DNA of 52,833 nucleotides, taken from assembly GCA_025966315.1 (NCBI GenBank), contig JAOPUZ010000068.1, forward strand, positions 1 to 52,833, read 5' to 3'. A model generated the notes under the pieces. That model made no database searches. It saw only the letters and a list, made by a program, of their open reading frames with translations, and was not told where the DNA came from. The stretch's first letter is position 1, and every line of letters begins with the position of its first letter. The position numbers and the translations under genes were made by a program. Source of the DNA: Frankiales bacterium (lineage in GTDB: Bacteria; Actinomycetota; Actinomycetes; Mycobacteriales; Jatrophihabitantaceae). This document shows, in pieces, positions 30,935 through 39,933 of the stretch.

Positions 30935-31831
30935 TCAGTACGGCGGACGAAGCCGGCGGCGAGCCTCTTCGACGTCGAAATCAGCCGCCGGGTAATCCAG
31001 ATCGAGGTCGCTGAGCGTTTCCAGCAGCAGTTGCCCGATGGCCCAGTTGCGGTACCACTTCGAATCGGCCGGAACGATGTACCAGGGTGCCGTGTCGTTC
31101 GTGGTCCGGGCGATCGCGTGCGCGTAGGCCGACTGGTAATCCGACCAGTACGCCCGCTCCTCGATGTCGCCGGTATTGAATTTCCAGATCTTGGTCGGGT
31201 CATCGAGTCGAGCCAGTAGCCGAGCCCGCTGCTCGGCGTAACTGACGTGCAGGAAGCACTTGACGAGCAGCGTGCCCTGACGGGCCAGCTCGCGCTCGAA
31301 CGTGTTGATCTCTTCGATTCGTTCTGCCGCGGCGTCCTCATCGATCCAGTCGTGGACGCGGGTGATGACGACGTCCTCGTAGTGCGATCGGTTGAAGACG
31401 CCGATGATGCCCGGTGGCGGCAGCGCGCGCCGGATACGCCACAGGAAGTGGTGCGCGGCTTCTTCAGGAGTCGGCTTCTTGAACGCCTTGATGCTGACGC
31501 CGGCCGGCCCGACCAGCCCGATGACGTGCGAGATCACGCCGTCCTTGCCCGAGGTGTCCATGCCCTGCAGCACGAGCAGGACCCGGCGCTGGTCGCCGCT
31601 CGATCCGTTGGCATAGAGCATCTCCTGCAGGCGGGACAGTTGCTCGCCTCCGTCCTGCAAGTGCTTGAGCGTCCGAGCCTTGCCCCCTGGCGCCAGCGGC
31701 CGGGCGGCGGTGTCGTAGCCGAGCAGGTTCACCGGTCCGTCCGCTACCCGCAAGGCTGCACGCAAGGACCCGGGCTCCGCTGATTCAGACACCATGCGAT
31801 GCACGATAGTGGCCGGACCCGGAGTGCTCAT
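30935..31831 (-). CDS. ppk2: PPK2-family polyphosphate kinase
   Basis: A 298-residue single-domain polyphosphate kinase 2, which transfers phosphate between polyphosphate and nucleotides. Walker A is VLQGMDTSGKDGVISHV and Walker B-like IIGVFNRSHYEDVVI; the lid-region KWYRNWAIGQLLLETL follows near the C-terminus. Length and motifs fit the subgroup using ADP/GDP or AMP; which nucleotide cannot be told here. The ATG overlaps the zapE stop by four bases (ATGA), so the two are co-translated. An internal Met 12 codons later is a less likely start. Confidence 0.93.
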   Translation of the reverse strand: MSTPGPATIVHRMVSESAEPGSLRAALRVADGPVNLLGYDTAARPLAPGGKARTLKHLQDGGEQLSRLQEMLYANGSSGDQRRVLLVLQGMDTSGKDGVISHVIGLVGPAGVSIKAFKKPTPEEAAHHFLWRIRRALPPPGIIGVFNRSHYEDVVITRVHDWIDEDAAAERIEEINTFERELARQGTLLVKCFLHVSYAEQRARLLARLDDPTKIWKFNTGDIEERAYWSDYQSAYAHAIARTTNDTAPWYIVPADSKWYRNWAIGQLLLETLSDLDLDYPAADFDVEEARRRLRPPY

Positions 31832-32865
31832 TCGCAGGACGGCGACGGCGTCTGGGCCGCGGCGGCCAGGGCCACCAGTCGGGAGACCGCGCGCCGGTAC
31901 TTCTTGCGGTAGCCGCCGGCCAGCATCTCGGGTGGGAACAGCGAATCCAGCGCGGTCCCGCTCGCATACAGCGGCAGCTGCCGGTCGTAGAGCCGGTCGG
32001 CCAGCACGACCAGACGCAGGGCGACAGACTCGTTGTGGGCCGGTACGACATCGAGCAGCCCGACCCGCTGCACCCCGTCGAGCAGCGCACCGTAGCGGGA
32101 GGGATGCAGCTGGGCCAGCTGGTCGAGTAAGGCCACGAAGTCGTCCAGGCTGGCGTTTGCTCCGGTCGTGGCGGCGCGGACCTGGTCTTCGGAGAGCGGT
32201 GTCGGCGCGGCCAGCCCCCGGTGCCGGTAGTCGGGGCCGTCGATGCGCACCGTCACAAACCGTTCGGCCATCGTCTGGATCTCGCGCAGGAAGTCCTCGG
32301 TGGCAAAGCGGTCCGCACCCAGCCGATCGGGCAGCGTGTTCGAGGTCGCGGCGAATCGGACGCCGGCCTCAGCCAGCCGGGCAAGCAAGCTGGTAATCAG
32401 GACGGTGTCGCCGGGGTCATCGAGTTCGAATTCGTCGATGGCCAGCAATCGCATCCTCGACAGCTCGCTCACCAGGCGGGTGAAGCCGAGCAGGCCCGCG
32501 AGTTGGGTGAGCTCGGCGAACGTCGTATAGGCCTTGGGCCCCGGGACGGCATGCCAGGTCGCGGCCAGCAGATGCGTCTTGCCGACGCCGAATCCACCAT
32601 CGAGGTAGATCCCGGTGCGACCGGTGTTGCCGCTCGCCGCGTGGCGAATGCCAGCATTTCGGCGGCGAAACCGACGCCGCGCCGGCGTCACAATTTCGGC
32701 GGCGAACGCGCGCATCGCGGTCAGGGCGCGGGCCTGGCTGGGCTCGGCCGGGTCGGGCTGGAAGCCGTCGAAGCTCGTTCGCGCGAACATCGGTGGCGGA
32801 ACCAGTCCCGCCATCAGGGTGTCGACGTCGACGTCTGGACGCCGCTCGACGAGGTGGACCGGCAC
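31828..32865 (-). CDS. zapE: Cell division protein ZapE (AFG1-like ATPase)
   Basis: A 345-residue AFG1/ZapE-family P-loop ATPase. In E. coli ZapE is an FtsZ-associated ATPase needed under stress or low oxygen. Walker A is IYLDGGFGVGKTHLLAA, Walker B is RLLAIDEFELDDPGD, and sensor motifs lie in ATSNTLPDRLGADRF and the Arg-rich C-terminal region (YRKKYRRAVSRLVALAA). It is co-transcribed with ppk2 and divergent from the RibD-like gene after 25 bp. The zapE/RibD/hydrolase/msrB/hemQ-Y-E order is also known in mycobacteria. Confidence 0.93.
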   Translation of the reverse strand: MPVHLVERRPDVDVDTLMAGLVPPPMFARTSFDGFQPDPAEPSQARALTAMRAFAAEIVTPARRRFRRRNAGIRHAASGNTGRTGIYLDGGFGVGKTHLLAATWHAVPGPKAYTTFAELTQLAGLLGFTRLVSELSRMRLLAIDEFELDDPGDTVLITSLLARLAEAGVRFAATSNTLPDRLGADRFATEDFLREIQTMAERFVTVRIDGPDYRHRGLAAPTPLSEDQVRAATTGANASLDDFVALLDQLAQLHPSRYGALLDGVQRVGLLDVVPAHNESVALRLVVLADRLYDRQLPLYASGTALDSLFPPEMLAGGYRKKYRRAVSRLVALAAAAQTPSPSCE

Positions 32866-32890
32866 GGACGTCGATCCTAGTTGTGCTGAG

Positions 32891-33724
32891 ATGGTGGCCG
32901 TGAGGACGCTGCTGCCCGACCCGTCGACCGCCCGGCCCGATCCCGCTACGCCTGCTGAAGGAGGCCCGCAGCTGCAGTCGCCCGAGACCGACCTGTACGC
33001 CCATTACGGCGCCAATTGGCTGGACGAGGGCGGCGTACGGGCGAACTTCATAGCCAGCGTCGACGGAGCGGCCAGTGCCGCGGGCGTGTCGGCTGGACTG
33101 CAGACGCCAGGCGACAACCGGGTGTTCGCCGCGCTGCGCGACCTGGCTGACGTCATCCTGGTCGGTGCCAGCACCGCCAGCGTCGAGGGTTACGCCCCGG
33201 CCGCGCCGGGATCGCAGCGACGGGCTCGGCGACTGGAACTCGGTCTGGCCGAGGCGCCGGCCATCGCCGTGCTGTCCGGCAGCCTCGGGCTCGACCTGAG
33301 CCGGCCGCTGTTCAACGCCGTCGAACGGCTCGCTCCGACCATCATCGTGACCAGCTCCGCGGCGCCTATGTCGCGGCGCAACGACATCATCGATCTCGCG
33401 GCATCGGTGTCCGAGTTGCAACTGATCGAGGTCCCTGCCGATGCGGGCGGCAACGTCGACTTCGTGGCCGCGGTGGCGCAACTGCGTGAGCTCGGCTACC
33501 GGCGGATCCTGTGCGAGGGCGGCCCGCGGGTGCTGGCGTCCGGCATCACCGCCGGACAGATCGATGAGCTGTGCCTGACGATCTCGCCGATGCTCGGCGG
33601 CACCGATACCCCGCGAATCCTGAACGGTCCGGCCTGGCCGGCTGACTTTCTGCCGCAGCTGAGCCTGACCGGACTGCTCATCGAGGACGACGCCTTGTTC
33701 TGCCGTTACCTCGTCCGCCATTAG
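32891..33724 (+). CDS. Pyrimidine reductase family protein (RibD C-terminal domain)
   Basis: A 277-residue stand-alone RibD C-terminal domain, a dihydrofolate-reductase-like fold using NADPH. Key blocks are RANFIASVDGAASAAG (substrate/nucleotide loop), LADVILVGASTASVEGY, ILCEGGPRVLASGITAG and LTISPMLGGTD. The mycobacterial counterpart (Rv2671) at the same position has dihydrofolate-reductase-type activity, so a role in folate or flavin reduction is possible. The start is the ATG at 32891; the open frame upstream runs antisense through zapE. No deaminase domain is fused. Confidence 0.88.
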   Translation: MVAVRTLLPDPSTARPDPATPAEGGPQLQSPETDLYAHYGANWLDEGGVRANFIASVDGAASAAGVSAGLQTPGDNRVFAALRDLADVILVGASTASVEGYAPAAPGSQRRARRLELGLAEAPAIAVLSGSLGLDLSRPLFNAVERLAPTIIVTSSAAPMSRRNDIIDLAASVSELQLIEVPADAGGNVDFVAAVAQLRELGYRRILCEGGPRVLASGITAGQIDELCLTISPMLGGTDTPRILNGPAWPADFLPQLSLTGLLIEDDALFCRYLVRH

Positions 33725-33788
33725 CTCGGTCAGCGACCTTGCTGCGCTCGGTGGTAGATGATGGGTCCCATGAGTGCGCGGTGACGGT

Positions 33789-34292
33789 ATGAGTCGGTTG
33801 GACGAAGTCGGCGAGCAGGACCAGTGGCGATGCTGGCTGTGTGACGAGGCGGTGGATCCGAGTCGGTCGGTCAACGACGACCGCGGGCCGAGCGTGGACA
33901 GCATGCAGGCCGGTGGCAAGGCTGGCGGCGGCAACAAGTCGGCGAAAACTGCCCAGCGCTCGGCGAAGGACGGCGCCCCGCCGCTCACCGGCGAGCGACT
34001 GGCCCACCGGGCGTGCAACACCAGGAAAGGCGCGGTATTGCCAGTGATTCCGTGGCCCACCGGCCTGTTCGTCGCCGACCCGGCGCCGCTGTTTGCGGTC
34101 TCACAGCGGCTGGCTCGCAAGGGGGGCCGTGAAGTGGTCGCCCGCTGCCCGAGCCGGGACGACGCCGATGCTGTGGCGCTCTGGTTGGTTGATCGCTTCA
34201 CGCGATTGGTCCCCGAGATGCCGGTGACGGCCGCGGTCGAGCCTGGCGGTGGCCAGTTCATGATCGCGTTGGCCGCTCCCCGATCCCGGTAA
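33789..34292 (+). CDS. Actinobacterial protein with a degenerate HNH-like zinc site
   Basis: A 167-residue protein of unknown function. The N-terminal half has a treble-clef-like pattern: WRCWLCDEAVDP (CxxC at residues 15-18), then RGPSVDSM where an active HNH nuclease would have a DH pair, then a Gly/Lys-rich low-complexity stretch (GGKAGGGNKSAKTAQR), then LAHRACNTRKGA, the HxxCNxxKG end of HNH domains. The metal ligands are therefore present but the catalytic His is replaced by Ser, so it is probably a binding rather than cutting domain. The C-terminal half (KGGREVVARCPSRDD, WLVDRFTRLVP) is a small alpha/beta fold I do not recognise. The start is the ATG at 33789. Confidence 0.7.
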   Translation: MSRLDEVGEQDQWRCWLCDEAVDPSRSVNDDRGPSVDSMQAGGKAGGGNKSAKTAQRSAKDGAPPLTGERLAHRACNTRKGAVLPVIPWPTGLFVADPAPLFAVSQRLARKGGREVVARCPSRDDADAVALWLVDRFTRLVPEMPVTAAVEPGGGQFMIALAAPRSR

Positions 34293-34398
34293 CGTTCACG
34301 CTGGCCAGTGCCGCCAAGCGCAGCCGAGCGCTAAGTGGCCAACCCGAGCTGCACATCCACCGGCCCGCCGTCACACATTGCGGTGAAAGACTGTGCCG

Positions 34399-35463
34399 AT
34401 GAAGCTGCCCGTGATGCCGCCCGTGTCGCCCATGCTGGCCAAGTCGGTGCCGACCATCCCGCCCGGCGCGTCCTACGAACCCAAATGGGACGGCTTTCGG
34501 TCCATCATTTTTCGCGACGGTGACGAGGTTGAGTTCGGCAGCCGCAACGAGAAGCCAATGACGCGCTACTTTCCCGAGCTGGTGGCCGCGGTCAAGGCGC
34601 AGCTGCCGGTGCGGTGCGTCATCGACGGCGAGATCGTCATCGCCACCCACGCCGGCCTGGACTTCGAGGCGCTGCAGCAACGGATTCATCCGGCCGACTC
34701 ACGGGTCACGATGCTGAGTACGAAGACCCCGGCGTCCTTCATCGCCTTCGATCTGCTGGCACTGGGCGATGAGGACCTCACCGCCCGGCCGTTCACTGAA
34801 CGTCGCGCCGCGCTCGAAGTAGCGCTGGCCGAGGTCGGTGCGCCGATCCACCTGACGCCGGCCACCACGGACCTGGACGTGGCGCAGCGGTGGTTCACCG
34901 AGTTCGAGGGCGCCGGGCTGGACGGCGTCGTGGCCAAGCCGTTGACGGTGGCTTACCAACCTGACAAACGCGTGATGTACAAGATCAAGCACGAACGGAC
35001 GGCCGACTGCGTGGTCGCCGGCTACCGGGTCCACAAGAGTGGGCCGGATGCGGTCGGCTCGCTGATGCTCGGGCTCTATACCGACGAGGGCGTGCTCAAT
35101 GCGATCGGCGTGATCGGCGCGTTCCCGATGGCTCGTCGCCGTGAGCTGTTCGCCGAATTGCAACCGCTGGTGGCCGATTTCGACGACCATCCGTGGAACT
35201 GGGCCGCGCACGAGGCGGGCGAGCGCACTCCCCGCAAGGGTGAGGGATCGCGTTGGAACGCGGGCAAGGATCTGTCCTTTGTACCGTTACGGCCCGAGCG
35301 GGTCGTCGAGGTCCGTTACGACCACATGGAAGGTGAGCGGTTCCGGCACACCGCGCAGTTCAACCGTTGGCGACCTGACCGCACCCCGAACAGCTGCACG
35401 TACCAGCAACTCGAACGACCGGTCACGTTCGAGTTGGGCGATATCGTCCCCGGGCTGAGCTGA
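34399..35463 (+). CDS. ligC: ATP-dependent DNA ligase, LigC type
   Basis: A 354-residue ATP-dependent DNA ligase. The adenylated Lys is Lys29 in SYEPKWDGFRSI. Other nucleotidyltransferase motifs follow: VIDGEIVI, FIAFDLLAL, GVVAKPLTVAY and VMYKIKHERTADCV. The OB-fold domain ends at the typical length of LigC, without the polymerase or nuclease domains of LigD. I choose the ATG at 34399; a GTG two codons earlier (34393) is also possible. A LigD-type polymerase gene lies 2.6 kb downstream. LigC-group ligases in mycobacteria support alternative end-joining and ribonucleotide-linked repair. Confidence 0.94.
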   Translation: MKLPVMPPVSPMLAKSVPTIPPGASYEPKWDGFRSIIFRDGDEVEFGSRNEKPMTRYFPELVAAVKAQLPVRCVIDGEIVIATHAGLDFEALQQRIHPADSRVTMLSTKTPASFIAFDLLALGDEDLTARPFTERRAALEVALAEVGAPIHLTPATTDLDVAQRWFTEFEGAGLDGVVAKPLTVAYQPDKRVMYKIKHERTADCVVAGYRVHKSGPDAVGSLMLGLYTDEGVLNAIGVIGAFPMARRRELFAELQPLVADFDDHPWNWAAHEAGERTPRKGEGSRWNAGKDLSFVPLRPERVVEVRYDHMEGERFRHTAQFNRWRPDRTPNSCTYQQLERPVTFELGDIVPGLS

Positions 35464-35523
35464 CCCGAAGCGCCGCGGTCGCGGGCGTGACAGGTAGCTG
35501 GCCGCGGTCGGTAACCTCATCAG

Positions 35524-37143
35524 GTGCCGCCACCCCGACAATCCCAACCGCAAAGCCGAGTCGGGGGTGTCGCACGACTGCTCACGCTGGTTGTCCTCTG
35601 CGTATCACTGGTGGTCGCGTGCACCAGTAAGTCGCAGCAGTCTCAGCCGGCCCCGGCAAAGACGGTGACAACCACCCCGGCGACCACCCCCGCGCCGTCA
35701 TCGACGTCCACCGCCGTCGCGCGGCCGACAATCCAGTTCTCCGACTGCACCGGGCAATTCCGCACCGCGATCGACAACTCCCGGACCAAGTCGTTGGAGT
35801 TCTCCTGCGGCAAACTCAACGTTCCGCTCGATTACGCCCGCCCGACCGGTCAGCAGGTGAGCCTGTTCGTACTGAAGATCCATGACACCGAGCAACAACC
35901 GACCAACCGGCTCGGCTCGTTGTTGGTGAACCCGGGCGGACCCGGCGCCTCAGGGGTGAACCTGGCGGCCGGGCTGGTTACCAGCATCGATCAAGATGTG
36001 TTGACGCGATTCGACCTGGTTGGGTTCGACCCGCGCGGGGTGGCGCTGTCCTCGCCGGTGACCTGCATTACCGACAAGCAGAAGGACCAACTCGCCGGGC
36101 TCGATCCCGATGTCCGAACCGCCGCCGGACGGGCGACGGCCAAAGCCGCCGCGGCGGCCGTGGTCAAGGAATGCAAGGCTCGGTACGGGGCCGCGCTCGC
36201 GCACTTCAATACCGAAGAGACGGCTCGGGACCTGGACTTGCTGCGCCAGGCCCTGGGTGACGACAAGCTCAACTACCTCGGCTTCTCGTATGGGACCAGG
36301 CTCGGAGCGGCCTACGCCCATCTGTTCCCGACCAAGATCCGGGTGGCGGTGCTCGACGGTGCCCTCGAGCCGCAGACGCCTGAGCTCACGGTGGACGAGC
36401 GGCAGGCTCAGGGTTTCGAACAGGCCTTCGACCAATTCGCGGCCGATTGTCAGCGGCGGGCGGCCTGCCAGGACCTGGGTAAGCCGCGGGCGACGGTGAC
36501 AGCCTTGGTCTCGGCCGCCGACAAGTCCCCGATCAAGTCCTCGCTGCCGCAGGAAACCCGCCGGGCTACGGGCGGCATTGTCCTGATCGCGGTGGCTGAG
36601 GCGCTCTACAACTCCAGCGCGTGGCCGGAGCTGGCCAGCGCACTGATCGACGCCAAGGACGGTGACTCGCGCGGCCTGTTCGCGCTGGCCGACAGCTACT
36701 ACGGGCGAGATTCCAGCACCGGGCATTACTCGAATCTGGTGGACAGCAACTGGGCCATCAACTGCAACGACTCGAGGTTGAAGATCACCGACGCGCTGGT
36801 TGCTGCCAAGGCACGCGAGTGGATCGCCAAGTACCCGTTGTTCGGCGCCAACATGGCCGCCACCTTGTACAACTGCCTCGGCTGGCCGGCGTCCGGGCAT
36901 CCGTTGCCGCCCGCGGGCGCCGTCGGTGCGCCGCCGCTGCTGGTGATCGGCACCCTGCACGACCCAGCGACTCCGTTCAGCGCCACGGGGCTGCTGGCCC
37001 GAGCGGTGGGTTCCGGGGTGGTGCTGTCCAGGGACGGTGAGGGACACACCGCGTACGGCCGGAGTTCGTGCATAACGACCAAGGTGAACAGCTATCTCTT
37101 CACCGGCGCGGTGCCGGCTGGGCACAGCTGCCCCGCGTCCTGA
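35524..37143 (+). CDS. Secreted lipoprotein alpha/beta hydrolase (tripeptidyl-aminopeptidase type)
   Basis: A 539-residue exported hydrolase. The N-terminal signal ends in a lipobox LVVAC with Cys33, so it should be lipid-anchored outside the membrane. A Thr/Pro/Ser-rich linker (about residues 37-65) leads to the catalytic domain. The domain shows LLVNPGGPGASGVNLA, DLVGFDPRGVALSSPVTC, and the nucleophile elbow GFSYGTRLG with Ser255. The C-terminal TAP-like domain carries the catalytic His (RDGEGHTAYG) near the end, as in Streptomyces SlpD/SlpE and mycobacterial CaeA-like proteases. Cys pairs suggest disulfides. Activity is probably aminopeptidase or esterase; substrate unknown. Confidence 0.93.
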   Translation: MPPPRQSQPQSRVGGVARLLTLVVLCVSLVVACTSKSQQSQPAPAKTVTTTPATTPAPSSTSTAVARPTIQFSDCTGQFRTAIDNSRTKSLEFSCGKLNVPLDYARPTGQQVSLFVLKIHDTEQQPTNRLGSLLVNPGGPGASGVNLAAGLVTSIDQDVLTRFDLVGFDPRGVALSSPVTCITDKQKDQLAGLDPDVRTAAGRATAKAAAAAVVKECKARYGAALAHFNTEETARDLDLLRQALGDDKLNYLGFSYGTRLGAAYAHLFPTKIRVAVLDGALEPQTPELTVDERQAQGFEQAFDQFAADCQRRAACQDLGKPRATVTALVSAADKSPIKSSLPQETRRATGGIVLIAVAEALYNSSAWPELASALIDAKDGDSRGLFALADSYYGRDSSTGHYSNLVDSNWAINCNDSRLKITDALVAAKAREWIAKYPLFGANMAATLYNCLGWPASGHPLPPAGAVGAPPLLVIGTLHDPATPFSATGLLARAVGSGVVLSRDGEGHTAYGRSSCITTKVNSYLFTGAVPAGHSCPAS

Positions 37144-37152
37144 CCGCAGCCG

Positions 37153-37995
37153 ATGGCCATCCTGTATGCCTTGATTGCTGCTGCCTGTTACGGCGTGAGT
37201 GACTTCGTCGGAGGCTTCGCCTCTCGCCGGGTTCCCGCGCTGACGGTGCTGCTGTTCAGCTACCCGATCGGCGCGGTGGCAATGGCGGCGCTGTTGCCCT
37301 TCTACGGCGGGCCGGTGTCGCTCCGGACCCTGATCTGGAGCCTGGCCGGTGGCGGCGCGGGTCTGGCCGGAGTGGCGTTGCTCTATTCCAGCCTGGCGAT
37401 TGCGCCGATGAACATCATCTCGCCGATCACGGCCGTGATGTCGGCGGTCGTACCGGTGCTCAGTGGCGTGGCGTCCGGCGAACGCCCGGCGGTGGCCGCC
37501 TGGATCGGCATTGTGCTGGGCCTCGGGGCGGTCGTGTTGATCTCCCGGGAACCCGAGGATCAACCACACGGCCGGGTTGGTCTGCGTCCGATCGCGATGG
37601 CCCTGCTGGCCGGCGTCGGCTTCGGCGCGTACTTCGTGTGCCTGGCCAAGGCCGCCCCGGATTCCGGCATCTGGCCGGTGGTGATCTCGCGGTTGGTGTC
37701 GTCGGTACTGATCTTGCCGCTGGCCGCGATCGTGGTGCCCGGCAATCCGTTCCGGCGGCTGCCGGGGTCGATTCTGCTGCTTGCCCTGGTTGCGGGCATC
37801 CTGGACGCCAGCGCGAATCTCGGCTTCTTGCTGGCCTCCCGGCACGGTCTGTTGTCGTTGTCCGGGGTCATCACGGCGCTGTACCCGGCCGGCACGGTGA
37901 TGCTGGCGGTATTGGTGCTCAAAGAACGGACGGGCCGCATCCAGCAAGTCGGGCTGGGCGTGGCCGTGCTCTCGGTCGTGCTGATAACCCGGTGA
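37153..37995 (+). CDS. EamA/DMT-superfamily transporter
   Basis: A 280-residue inner membrane protein with about ten hydrophobic helices, in two EamA repeats (residues about 1-137 and 147-280). Typical motifs are YALIAAACYGVSDFVGGF at the start, MNIISPITAVMSAVVPVL before the repeat boundary, and SGVITALYPAGTVMLAVLVL with a terminal helix. It is an exporter or importer of small metabolites, with substrate not deducible. It begins 9 bp after the hydrolase stop, so the two are probably co-transcribed, and it converges with the LigD-type gene. Confidence 0.92.
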   Translation: MAILYALIAAACYGVSDFVGGFASRRVPALTVLLFSYPIGAVAMAALLPFYGGPVSLRTLIWSLAGGGAGLAGVALLYSSLAIAPMNIISPITAVMSAVVPVLSGVASGERPAVAAWIGIVLGLGAVVLISREPEDQPHGRVGLRPIAMALLAGVGFGAYFVCLAKAAPDSGIWPVVISRLVSSVLILPLAAIVVPGNPFRRLPGSILLLALVAGILDASANLGFLLASRHGLLSLSGVITALYPAGTVMLAVLVLKERTGRIQQVGLGVAVLSVVLITR

Positions 37996-38061
37996 GCAAC
38001 GGTGCGCCTAGGGCAGCACGCCGATCCAGGCGTCGTGCGGTGAGAACTACCCGGGCAAGTC

Positions 38062-39075
38062 TCAGGCTAGGTCCGGACGGGCTTTGCTCGGCTGGACTCG
38101 TTTCGGTTCGCCCTCCATCTTCGGGAAGTTCGGGGGATACGGCGCGTCGCCCTGGCCGCGGTCCTGCTCGTCGCGCTCGGACCATTCGAGCAGTTCACCG
38201 ATGTCGAAGGCCTGCTCGTCGATGGCGGCGTGCACATCGCCCAGCCGGGCGAACCGGTCCGGCATGGTGGCCATGGTGAAATCTTCCATCCGCAGCTCGG
38301 CCAGCTCGTCCCAGTCGAACGGGGCCGACACCAACCCGGTCGCGGCCCGCACCGAGTACGCCGAGGCGATCGTCCGGTCCCGGGCGTTCTGGTTGAAGTC
38401 GATGAAGATCTGCTCGCCCCGCTCCTCCTTCCACCAGGCCGTGGTGATCAACGCTGGGCGGCGGCGCTCGATTTCACGGGCCAGCGCGAGCGCGGCGCGG
38501 CGCACCTGGGTGAAGCCGTGCTCAGGCTTGATGCGCAGGTAGATATGGATACCGCGAGATCCCGACGTCTTGGGAAAGCCGACCGCACCGATCTCGGCCA
38601 GCAGCTCCCGCACCATCCCGGCGACCTCGACGGCTTCGGCGAAACCGGTGCCCGGCTGCGGATCGAGGTCGATGCGCAGCTCATCGGGTTTCTCGGTATC
38701 CGCTCGCCGGGAGTGCCACGGATGGAACTCAACCGTGGACATCTGAACGGCCCAGATGACGCTGGCCAGTTCGGTCACGCATAACTCGTCCGCGGTGCGT
38801 CCGGACGGGAACTTCACCTGCACCGTCTGCACCCAATCGGGCGCGCCTTTCGGGATCCGCTTCTGATAGATCCGTTCGCCGCCCGTGCCGTCCGGGAACC
38901 GATGCAGCATGCAGGGCCGGTCGCTCAACGCCCGCACGATGCCCTCGCCGACCGAGAGGTAATACCGGACGAGATCGAGTTTCGTCTGGCCGGTCTCGGG
39001 AAAATAAATTCGGTCCGGGTTGGTGATCTTGACCAGCCGGTCCCCCACCTCGACCTCTGTGAACGGCGATGCCAT
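38062..39075 (-). CDS. Stand-alone LigD-type DNA polymerase/primase domain
   Basis: A 337-residue protein corresponding to the polymerase (PolDom) module of LigD, an archaeo-eukaryotic primase fold that extends broken ends with NTPs during non-homologous end joining. Recognisable blocks are KITNPDRIYFPETGQTKLDL, the metal site RIDLDPQPG (Asp136 and Asp138), KTSGSRGIHIYLRI and FIDFNQNARDRTIASAYSVR. A C-terminal tail of about 40 residues is specific. No ligase, nuclease or Ku gene is adjacent, but ligC is 2.6 kb away. It may resemble mycobacterial PolD1/PolD2-type proteins that work with LigC. Confidence 0.92.
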   Translation of the reverse strand: MASPFTEVEVGDRLVKITNPDRIYFPETGQTKLDLVRYYLSVGEGIVRALSDRPCMLHRFPDGTGGERIYQKRIPKGAPDWVQTVQVKFPSGRTADELCVTELASVIWAVQMSTVEFHPWHSRRADTEKPDELRIDLDPQPGTGFAEAVEVAGMVRELLAEIGAVGFPKTSGSRGIHIYLRIKPEHGFTQVRRAALALAREIERRRPALITTAWWKEERGEQIFIDFNQNARDRTIASAYSVRAATGLVSAPFDWDELAELRMEDFTMATMPDRFARLGDVHAAIDEQAFDIGELLEWSERDEQDRGQGDAPYPPNFPKMEGEPKRVQPSKARPDLA

Positions 39076-39107
39076 GCCAAGACGTTACTGCGATTACCGT
39101 TGCCGGC

Positions 39108-39902
39108 ATGCAACAGCCGGCAATTCCTGCTCGTCATCCGCTGGCCGTCGACGTCGACTTCCTCGCCCAGATCGGCTCGCAGTCCCGGGCGCTGGCCGAC
39201 GCGGCCGAGGCAAACCTGGACGCCGACGTCGAGCACTGTCCCGGTTGGACGGTCCGGGACCTGCTCGAACACCTTCGCGAGGTGCAGTGGTTCTGGGCCT
39301 TGATCGTCGAACGACGACTGCAGGACGCACCGTCCGGTCAAGGTGAGTTCGCCGAGGTGCACCCGAGCCGGCTGCCGGACGACGGACTGATCTCCGCGTT
39401 CCGGGCCGGTGCCCGGCATCTCGTCGAGGTGCTCGCCGATGCCGACCCGGCCCAATCGGTGTGGACCTGGGCACCGGCCCGGCAGGACATCGGGTTCATC
39501 CTGCGCCACCAGGTACAGGAAGCGGCGGTTCATCGCTGGGACGCTGAACATGCGGCGAGCCGGGAGGTCAGCCTGGACGCGCGGATGTCCGTCGATGCGA
39601 TCGAGGAATTTCTGACCTATTCGGTGGCGAATTCGGTTGAGACCCCCGATCAGCCGCGCCCGGCGTTGGGCGGGGCTTTCGTACTGCGCGCGTCCGACCT
39701 GCCCGCGTGCTGGGTCGTCGAGGACGGCTCGAAACCGGGCACGGTTGCATTCCGGCGCGACGGCGACCCGTCCGATCTGCCGGTGATCAGCGGCACGGCG
39801 TCGGACTTGCTGCTCTGGCTATACGGGCGTCGCGAGCTGTACGTCGAAGCAGCCGCGGCTGACTTGATCGCACGATTCACCGCATTGCGGTTCACCGACT
39901 GA
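39108..39902 (+). CDS. Maleylpyruvate isomerase family, mycothiol-dependent type (DinB-like)
   Basis: A 264-residue protein with the N-terminal DinB-fold MDMPI domain (LGADLEAHCPGW-like block here reading DADVEHCPGWTVRDLLEHLRE, with a metal-binding His) and HQVQEAAVHRWDAEHA, whose His residues complete the metal site. The C-terminal alpha/beta domain (LYGRRELYVEAAAADLIARF) resembles a sterol-carrier-like dimer module. Family members use mycothiol, the actinobacterial thiol, but the substrate here is unknown. The start at the ATG 39108 fits the family N-terminus; the upstream frame overlaps the divergent polymerase start. Confidence 0.88.
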   Translation: MQQPAIPARHPLAVDVDFLAQIGSQSRALADAAEANLDADVEHCPGWTVRDLLEHLREVQWFWALIVERRLQDAPSGQGEFAEVHPSRLPDDGLISAFRAGARHLVEVLADADPAQSVWTWAPARQDIGFILRHQVQEAAVHRWDAEHAASREVSLDARMSVDAIEEFLTYSVANSVETPDQPRPALGGAFVLRASDLPACWVVEDGSKPGTVAFRRDGDPSDLPVISGTASDLLLWLYGRRELYVEAAAADLIARFTALRFTD

Positions 39903-39933
39903 CTTTGGGCGTTCGAGCAGGCATGCTGATGAC

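Noticed and set aside
32417-34261. 614-codon open frame on the minus strand across zapE, the RibD-type gene and the HNH-like gene
   Set aside because: Its only convincing protein content is out-of-frame shadow of strongly supported plus and minus genes; low-complexity Arg/Gly/Ala composition is typical of antisense frames in GC-rich DNA.
35950-37947. 665-codon open frame antisense to the hydrolase and EamA genes
   Set aside because: Gln/Arg/His-rich antisense shadow; the plus-strand genes have clear lipobox, GxSxG and membrane-helix signatures.
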